Shown: positions 6,089-8,721 of the stretch, in pieces
Numbering within the stretch: position 1 is the stretch's first letter
Layout of the letters: every line of letters begins with the position of its first letter
DNA from: a bacterium
GTDB lineage: Bacteria; Ratteibacteria; UBA8468; B48-G9; JAFGKM01
Direction: 5' to 3'
Assembly: GCA_035371905.1 (NCBI GenBank)
Contig: DAORXQ010000071.1
Coordinates: 1 to 8,721 of the forward strand
Length of the DNA: 8,721 nucleotides
Notes under the pieces: generated by a model
What the model was told of the DNA's origin: nothing
What the model saw: the letters and a program-made list of their open reading frames with translations, nothing else
Database searches by the model: none
Program-made: the position numbers and the translations under genes

Positions 6089-6553
6089 TCATTTTTCCGA
6101 GATCAGTCCTCCGATTTCAAGGACGAAAAGGACCTGTCCGTATTCAACGGGTTTTCCATTCTCCACAAGTATTTCCTTCACCACTCCATCATATTCTGAC
6201 TTAATCTCATTCATAACTTTCATTGCTTCAACTATACACAAAACATCTCCTTTTTTTACGAATTGACCTTGTTCAACAAAAGGAGAACTGGTAGGAGAAG
6301 GAGTCCTGTAAAAAGTTCCAACAAGAGGAGATTTAACATAAACAATATTTTCAAGTTCCTGAGATATATGTTTTGATTCTTCTACAATTTTATCTATATT
6401 CACTTTGGGACTTTCTTCTATAACCTTCCTTTCTCTTATTTCTTCCCCTTTTTTGCTCAAAATCAAATGAAAATCGCCTTTTTTTACTTCAAGATATTCT
6501 AGACCATACTCTTTCATAAAATCAGCGTAAACTTTTAATTCTTCGGGCTTCAT
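6089..6553 (-). CDS. accB: Biotin carboxyl carrier protein of acetyl-CoA carboxylase
   Basis: A 154-residue BCCP that carries biotin between AccC and the carboxyltransferase. It has an N-terminal helical segment (1-35), a charged linker (36-70) and a C-terminal biotinyl domain with the BCCP-type entry VKSPLVGTFYRTPSPTSSPF (73-92), a biotinylation motif EAMKVM (Lys112 is the modified residue) and the closing GKPVEYGQVLFVLE. BCCP proteins usually end about there. Here seven more residues (GGLISEK, 148-154) follow, and they are encoded by repeat copy 1. The start at 6553 overlaps the HEPN stop by ATGA, and its Shine-Dalgarno GGAGGG (6557-6562) lies inside the HEPN gene. The stop overlaps the transposase fragment by ATGA. 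Confidence 0.96.
   Translation of the reverse strand: MKPEELKVYADFMKEYGLEYLEVKKGDFHLILSKKGEEIRERKVIEESPKVNIDKIVEESKHISQELENIVYVKSPLVGTFYRTPSPTSSPFVEQGQFVKKGDVLCIVEAMKVMNEIKSEYDGVVKEILVENGKPVEYGQVLFVLEIGGLISEK
6094..6112 (-). repeat. Copy 1 of the 19-nt imperfect palindrome, encoding the AccB C-terminus
   Basis: GGAGGACTGATCTCGGAAA on the minus strand. In the accB frame it is GGA GGA CTG ATC TCG GAA A, giving GGLISE and the first base of the final Lys. Half-sites TCGGAG and CTCGGA pair with a single G-G mismatch around a 7-nt loop. It shares 16 of 19 positions with copy 2, and 22 of 24 when the flanking CGG and trailing A tract are aligned loosely by eye. It also places a GGAGG about 15 nt before the transposase-fragment ATG. 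Confidence 0.85.
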
Positions 6554-6972
6554 TTTCCCTCCAGATTCAAACTTAATTTTTCTATAATTCTGAACAATTC
6601 ATTAACTATTTTTATTGCTTTCTCTGCATCTTTTTTTCCATAAAAATCCTCAGGTATAAAATCCATATCTCCATAAAAAGAAATTTCTCGCTGACTTCTT
6701 AGCCATTTACAATCCTTTTCAATTTTTTTAAAATCTTTTTTAATATCTAATTTTAACTTTTCTGAATGTTTTATTATCAAATCTATTACATCATGCCATT
6801 TAGGTGGAGTTACATTCAAATTAAGTAATATTGCTTTTTCCAACAATTCAATTATTTCCTGAGATTCTCTTATTACATCTGAATAACTTTTTTTCAGCAT
6901 AAATTGATTTAATATTTCTCTTCTTACTTTTGCTCTTTTTAAATAACTTCCTATTAATCTTTTGTTAACCAT
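6550..6972 (-). CDS. HEPN-domain protein paired with the MNT nucleotidyltransferase
   Basis: A 140-residue, mostly helical protein of the HEPN superfamily. The recognisable core is DVIRESQEIIELLEKAILL (32-50), then the conserved PPKWHDV (56-62), then a second helical pair with LRSQREISFYGD (91-102) and DAEKAIKIVNELFRII (115-130). Nucleases of this superfamily use an R-x4-6-H motif. I do not see it: the only histidines are H60 and H69, and the R95-E-I-S-F-Y100 segment has Tyr where His would be expected. HEPN-MNT pairs can be toxin-antitoxin systems (HepT-MntA), but this protein may be a non-nuclease member, for example a nucleotide- or substrate-binding partner. The start overlaps the MNT gene by 8 nt, and its own 3' end carries the accB ribosome binding site. 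Confidence 0.8.
   Translation of the reverse strand: MVNKRLIGSYLKRAKVRREILNQFMLKKSYSDVIRESQEIIELLEKAILLNLNVTPPKWHDVIDLIIKHSEKLKLDIKKDFKKIEKDCKWLRSQREISFYGDMDFIPEDFYGKKDAEKAIKIVNELFRIIEKLSLNLEGK
6557..6562 (-). promoter_or_regulatory. accB ribosome binding site inside the HEPN gene
   Basis: GGAGGG on the minus strand, 3 nt before the accB ATG, formed by the last codons of the HEPN frame (Glu-Gly). Loss of the HEPN gene end would therefore remove the translation signal of an essential gene, which may help to retain the module. Confidence 0.65.
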
Positions 6973-7411
6973 CTTTCATTATATAATGTGGTATAGGATA
7001 TTCAAAATATTCAATCCTATGTTTTTTAAATTCATCCAGTTTTTTTAAGAATTTTTTGAAATAATTATTTTTATCATAAATAATTTTAAAACTTGCAGAC
7101 CAAAGATAAGGCAATTCCACTATTAAACTTTTTTTACTCTTTATAATTGGAGAAATTAATGGAAATATATTTTTTTCTTTAAGTTTTTTAATTGTTTCAA
7201 TATTATCAAGAATTGAAAAAAATTCAGTATACATTTTATAATTTGAACCTGCCTTTTCAAGAATCAGAAGCAAATCAATATCTGAAAAAGGAGTATACTT
7301 ATCTTCTGCATAGGAACCAAAAATCACAATTGAAACAAGATTTTCCTTATAGTACTTTAAACATTCCTTTCTTAACTCATTAATAAAATCAGAAAATTGT
7401 TTTTCATTCAT
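6965..7411 (-). CDS. MNT-type nucleotidyltransferase (PF01909-like)
   Basis: A 148-residue minimal nucleotidyltransferase of the DNA polymerase beta superfamily. The diagnostic motif is IVIFGSYAEDKYTPFSDIDLLL (30s-40s): G32-S33 followed by D44-x-D46, the GS-x10-D-x-D metal-binding pattern of MntA-like proteins. The C-terminal half (SKKSLIVELPYLWSASFKIIYD, 92-113) is typical of HEPN-linked MNT proteins, and it ends in a basic tail. In characterised MntA-HepT pairs the MNT protein is an antitoxin that AMPylates the HEPN partner. Whether that happens here is inference, because the partner lacks the usual HEPN catalytic motif. It starts 8 nt after the efp stop with no clear Shine-Dalgarno or promoter, so expression probably depends on efp transcription and coupling. 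Confidence 0.82.
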   Translation of the reverse strand: MNEKQFSDFINELRKECLKYYKENLVSIVIFGSYAEDKYTPFSDIDLLLILEKAGSNYKMYTEFFSILDNIETIKKLKEKNIFPLISPIIKSKKSLIVELPYLWSASFKIIYDKNNYFKKFLKKLDEFKKHRIEYFEYPIPHYIMKDG

Positions 7412-7419
7412 ATTTTCAA

Positions 7420-7974
7420 TCAGATGCGGGTTATATATTCACCTGTTCTTGTATCTATCCTTATGGTATCTCCAACTTCAATAAATAAAGGCGTTTGAAC
7501 TATAAGACCTGTTTCTACTTTGACTTTTTTTCTCCCCCCTTGAACTGTATCTCCTTTATATCCTGGTTCTGCCTCTATTACTTTAAGGTCAACTGTAAAA
7601 GGAAGTTGAATGTCAATTATTCTACCCTGATAGAAAAGACCGGTAACTTCAAGATTTTCTTTCAAGTAGTATTTTTTATTACCTATTATTTCATCACCCA
7701 AATTAAACTGTTCATAAGAGTTATTATCCATAAAATAATATGTTGAACCATCTGAGTAAAGAAATGTAAGAGGTACTTCTTCTAAAATAACAAGTTTAAC
7801 TTCTACATCGCTTCTGAAACTAAATTCAACACCTCTTCCTGTATCTATCTCAACTGCCTTAATCTTTACAATACCCCTTCTCTGCTGCTGAACAACATGG
7901 GTAGTACTTTTAACAATATATAATTTCCCTTCATACTCAAAAACATTTCCTTCTTTCAAATCAAGTACATTCAT
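7420..7974 (-). CDS. efp: Translation elongation factor P, with an unusual tip loop
   Basis: A 184-residue EF-P (E. coli 188) that promotes peptide-bond formation at proline stretches on the ribosome. Domain I (1 to ~60) has MNVLDLKEGNVFEYEGKLYIV. The OB domain II (~65-125) has the VEVKLVILEEVPLTFLYSDG stretch. Domain III ends with LIVQTPLFIEVGDTIRIDTRTGEYITRI, close to the family's PxFI..GDxIxVDTxTGxYxxR signature. Aligned without gaps, the domain I tip KPGKGQA of E. coli is replaced by VQQQRRG (28-34), putting Gln31 at the position of the modified Lys34. I chose the ATG at 7974 over a TTG at 7995 because the TTG overlaps the promoter -10 region and no Shine-Dalgarno precedes either. The gene heads the operon through accC to aroD. 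Confidence 0.94.
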   Translation of the reverse strand: MNVLDLKEGNVFEYEGKLYIVKSTTHVVQQQRRGIVKIKAVEIDTGRGVEFSFRSDVEVKLVILEEVPLTFLYSDGSTYYFMDNNSYEQFNLGDEIIGNKKYYLKENLEVTGLFYQGRIIDIQLPFTVDLKVIEAEPGYKGDTVQGGRKKVKVETGLIVQTPLFIEVGDTIRIDTRTGEYITRI

Positions 7975-7981
7975 ACTAAAA

Positions 7982-8010
7982 ATTATACCATACAAATAAA
8001 AATAAATAAA
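7982..8010 (-). promoter_or_regulatory. Extended -10 promoter for efp, apparently giving a leaderless transcript
   Basis: On the minus strand, TGGTATAAT (7990-7982) is a perfect extended -10. The best -35 at 17 nt spacing is only TTTATT (8010-8005), so the extended -10 probably carries the promoter. The expected start site (7974-7976) coincides with the first base of the efp ATG at 7974. There is no Shine-Dalgarno, which fits leaderless translation. Confidence 0.7.
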
Positions 8011-8017
8011 CCCCCTT

Positions 8018-8038
8018 CTTCCGAACCCGGTTCGGAAG
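8018..8038 (-). terminator. Palindromic hairpin after the dockerin gene (possible terminator or REP-like element)
   Basis: A perfect 9-bp stem (8018-8026 with 8030-8038) around a CCG/CGG triloop, core TTCCGAACCCGGTTCGGAA. It begins 4 nt after the dockerin stop codon. The RNA continues AAGGGGG then a U-rich run, so it is not a textbook intrinsic terminator because the U tract starts about 7 nt late. It could still end the upstream transcript and insulate the efp promoter. Its right half (GGGTTCGGAA) resembles the GGGCTCGGAA of repeat copy 2, so it may belong to the same repeat family. Confidence 0.55.
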
Positions 8039-8042
8039 GTGG

Positions 8043-8721
8043 CTATTCAAGTCCTATCGCTTTTCTCAAAACAAGTATCACATCTGAAATGTCTATCACT
8101 CCATCATCATTCATATCCCCTGCATCCGGGTCTGGTTCATCTATCAATATTGCCATCCTCAAACATAAAATCACATCACTTATATCTACTTGCTCATCTC
8201 CATTTATATTTCCTAAAATTCCTATACATTCTCCTTTTAAGATTATCTCTACCTCTGGATTCTCATTATCATTTGAACCCACTTTCAATTTCCCTTCTTT
8301 TATCCCTTTTGTATTTGGAACAAAATATACAGGTATTAATGTTAAGTTATCTTCTGGTATTGTTATCGGAAATTCTGTCTCTACTTTGAAATCTACTGCA
8401 TTTATCCCTGTTATTGTTATTGAACTAACTGTTAAATCATCACTCCCATAGTTTTTCACAAGTATATATCCCTCTTTCCTTCCTTTTGTGCTTCCAAAAT
8501 CAAGTATATCTGGATTTACTCCTATCACTGGTTTATTCGGTTTTGTCCTGTATATCCATATCCTCTCGTTGTTCTGGCTATTTGTATCCTCTGGTGTTAT
8601 ATCTTTTATCTCTCCTCTTATTCTATATTCTCCTTCTACTTCTGCTATAAATGTCTCACTTATTACTACCTCTTCAAATGCTCCTGGTGTAAAATTCGCA
8701 CTTTTAAGTAATTCTTCTGTT
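8043..8721 (-). CDS. Secreted multidomain protein with ASH/HYDIN-type domain and C-terminal dockerin (5' end outside window)
   Basis: The frame is open from the stop at 8043 to the right edge (225 residues visible), so the GTG at 8528 is internal. Domains seen: residues 1 to ~60 end a beta-sandwich (EGEYRIRGEIKDI..NSQNNERIWIYR, resembling a CARDB-type domain). About 65-165 form an ASH/HYDIN-like (choice-of-anchor D) Ig domain with VNPDILDFGSTKGR, LVKNYGSDDLTVSSITITG and VYFVPNTKGIKEGKL. The last ~55 residues (8046-8213) are a type I dockerin with two calcium-loop/helix repeats. The first loop NINGDEQVDISD is less canonical than the second, DMNDDGVIDISD. Dockerins bind cohesins, but none is in view. 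The role is probably extracellular attachment or assembly. Isoleucine codons are very largely ATA, unlike the mixed ATA/ATT use in the housekeeping genes. The palindrome at 8018-8038 directly follows. Confidence 0.85.
   Translation of the reverse strand, partial: TEELLKSANFTPGAFEEVVISETFIAEVEGEYRIRGEIKDITPEDTNSQNNERIWIYRTKPNKPVIGVNPDILDFGSTKGRKEGYILVKNYGSDDLTVSSITITGINAVDFKVETEFPITIPEDNLTLIPVYFVPNTKGIKEGKLKVGSNDNENPEVEIILKGECIGILGNINGDEQVDISDVILCLRMAILIDEPDPDAGDMNDDGVIDISDVILVLRKAIGLE

Larger units (their letters stand above)
5796..6092 (-). pseudogene. Truncated Y1/HUH transposase (REP-associated or IS200-like) between accB and accC
   Basis: A 98-residue frame matching the N-terminal half of REP-associated tyrosine (Y1) transposases: GCFYHIYNRGVDKR (10-23), then DRDYERFMEYLYIFNNDKPV, then the metal-binding HUH motif in MPDHFHLIV (His73 and His75). 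Full members run to roughly 200-240 residues. Here the frame breaks off just after GLVKF (85-89), before the helix with the catalytic tyrosine, and continues as SLEEDGARE encoded by repeat copy 3. It therefore should not be able to cleave DNA. Residues 51-57 (GGQGSEK) are encoded by repeat copy 2. The frame is otherwise undamaged and overlaps accB and accC by ATGA at each end, so it is probably still translated. It could be a recent remnant or a retained DNA-binding fragment; I cannot tell which. No rest of the transposase is present in another frame. Confidence 0.85.

Noticed and set aside
5799..6112. CRISPR-like array from the three repeats
   Set aside because: The spacing is unequal (151 and 106 nt between copies), the repeats are only 19 nt and lie within coding frames, and no cas gene is present.
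6978..6983. TATAAT on the minus strand just before the HEPN start
   Set aside because: It is within the AT-rich end of the MNT gene, lacks TG extension or a -35, and would start transcription inside the HEPN start codon. It is likely chance.
6550..7411. Calling the MNT-HEPN pair an active HepT/MntA toxin-antitoxin system
   Set aside because: The HEPN protein lacks R-x4-6-H, and nothing in the sequence shows toxicity. Only the family pairing is supported.
7975..7995. TTG start seven codons upstream for efp
   Set aside because: It would lie across the extended -10 element, has no Shine-Dalgarno, and adds MYGIIFS, which is not part of EF-P. The ATG at 7974 matches the family start.
8039..8451. 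Two long plus-strand open frames opposite the dockerin gene
   Set aside because: They are low-complexity Ser/Leu/His/Pro-rich shadows of the purine-rich coding strand, with no domain and no plausible start signals. The same holds for other plus-strand frames, such as 974-1324 and 2226-2495 opposite the EF-G-like gene.
8043..8528. A complete 161-residue dockerin protein starting at GTG 8528
   Set aside because: The frame has no stop between 8528 and the right edge and continues with plausible protein sequence, and the ASH domain would be cut at its first strand. The gene is therefore a 5'-truncated part of a longer one.

Overview
The window is a tightly packed, low-GC (about one third G+C by eye) bacterial chromosome segment in which every gene I can support lies on the minus strand, so transcription runs from high to low coordinates. 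The gene content (bacterial EF-P, AccB/AccC, type I dehydroquinase, an EF-G-2-like GTPase, BFN-domain protein, YebC) is bacterial. A surface protein with an ASH/HYDIN-type domain plus a dockerin, together with the AT-rich small-gene style, suggests an uncultured candidate phylum (for example an Omnitrophota-like lineage). That placement is a guess and nothing in the window proves it.

Layout from right to left. (1) 8043-8721: the C-terminal part of a large secreted protein ending in a dockerin, followed by a palindromic hairpin (8018-8038). (2) 7982-8010: an extended -10 promoter placed so that efp (7420-7974) would be read from a leaderless or nearly leaderless message. (3) 6550-7411: a nucleotidyltransferase (MNT) and HEPN pair. 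(4) accB (6089-6553), a small truncated Y1/HUH (REP-associated or IS200-like) transposase reading frame (5796-6092), and accC (4435-5799). (5) An Asp23 protein, a PHP phosphoesterase and aroD (2700-4441). (6) A second promoter with almost the same -10 sequence (2660-2688), driving an EF-G-2-like GTPase, a BFN-domain protein and the start of yebC (1-2608).

The efp-accB-accC-asp23 order is a conserved bacterial block for translation and fatty-acid synthesis (biotin carrier plus biotin carboxylase of acetyl-CoA carboxylase). Two accessory modules have entered it without breaking translation: MNT-HEPN between efp and accB, and the transposase fragment between accB and accC. Both are joined to their neighbours by short overlaps, four of which in the operon are exactly ATGA.

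The most interesting structure is at accB/tnp/accC. A 19-nt imperfect palindrome, GGAGGACNGRNCTCGGRAA, occurs three times in 314 bp in the same orientation: at the end of accB, inside the transposase frame, and at the start of accC. The first two copies are read in the same frame and encode GGxxSEK. One of these forms the last seven residues of AccB. The third supplies the Shine-Dalgarno sequence of accC. The hairpin at 8018-8038 looks like a diverged, more symmetrical relative. I interpret this as a REP/RAYT-type or IS200-like repeat family that inserts into coding DNA and carries its own translation signals.
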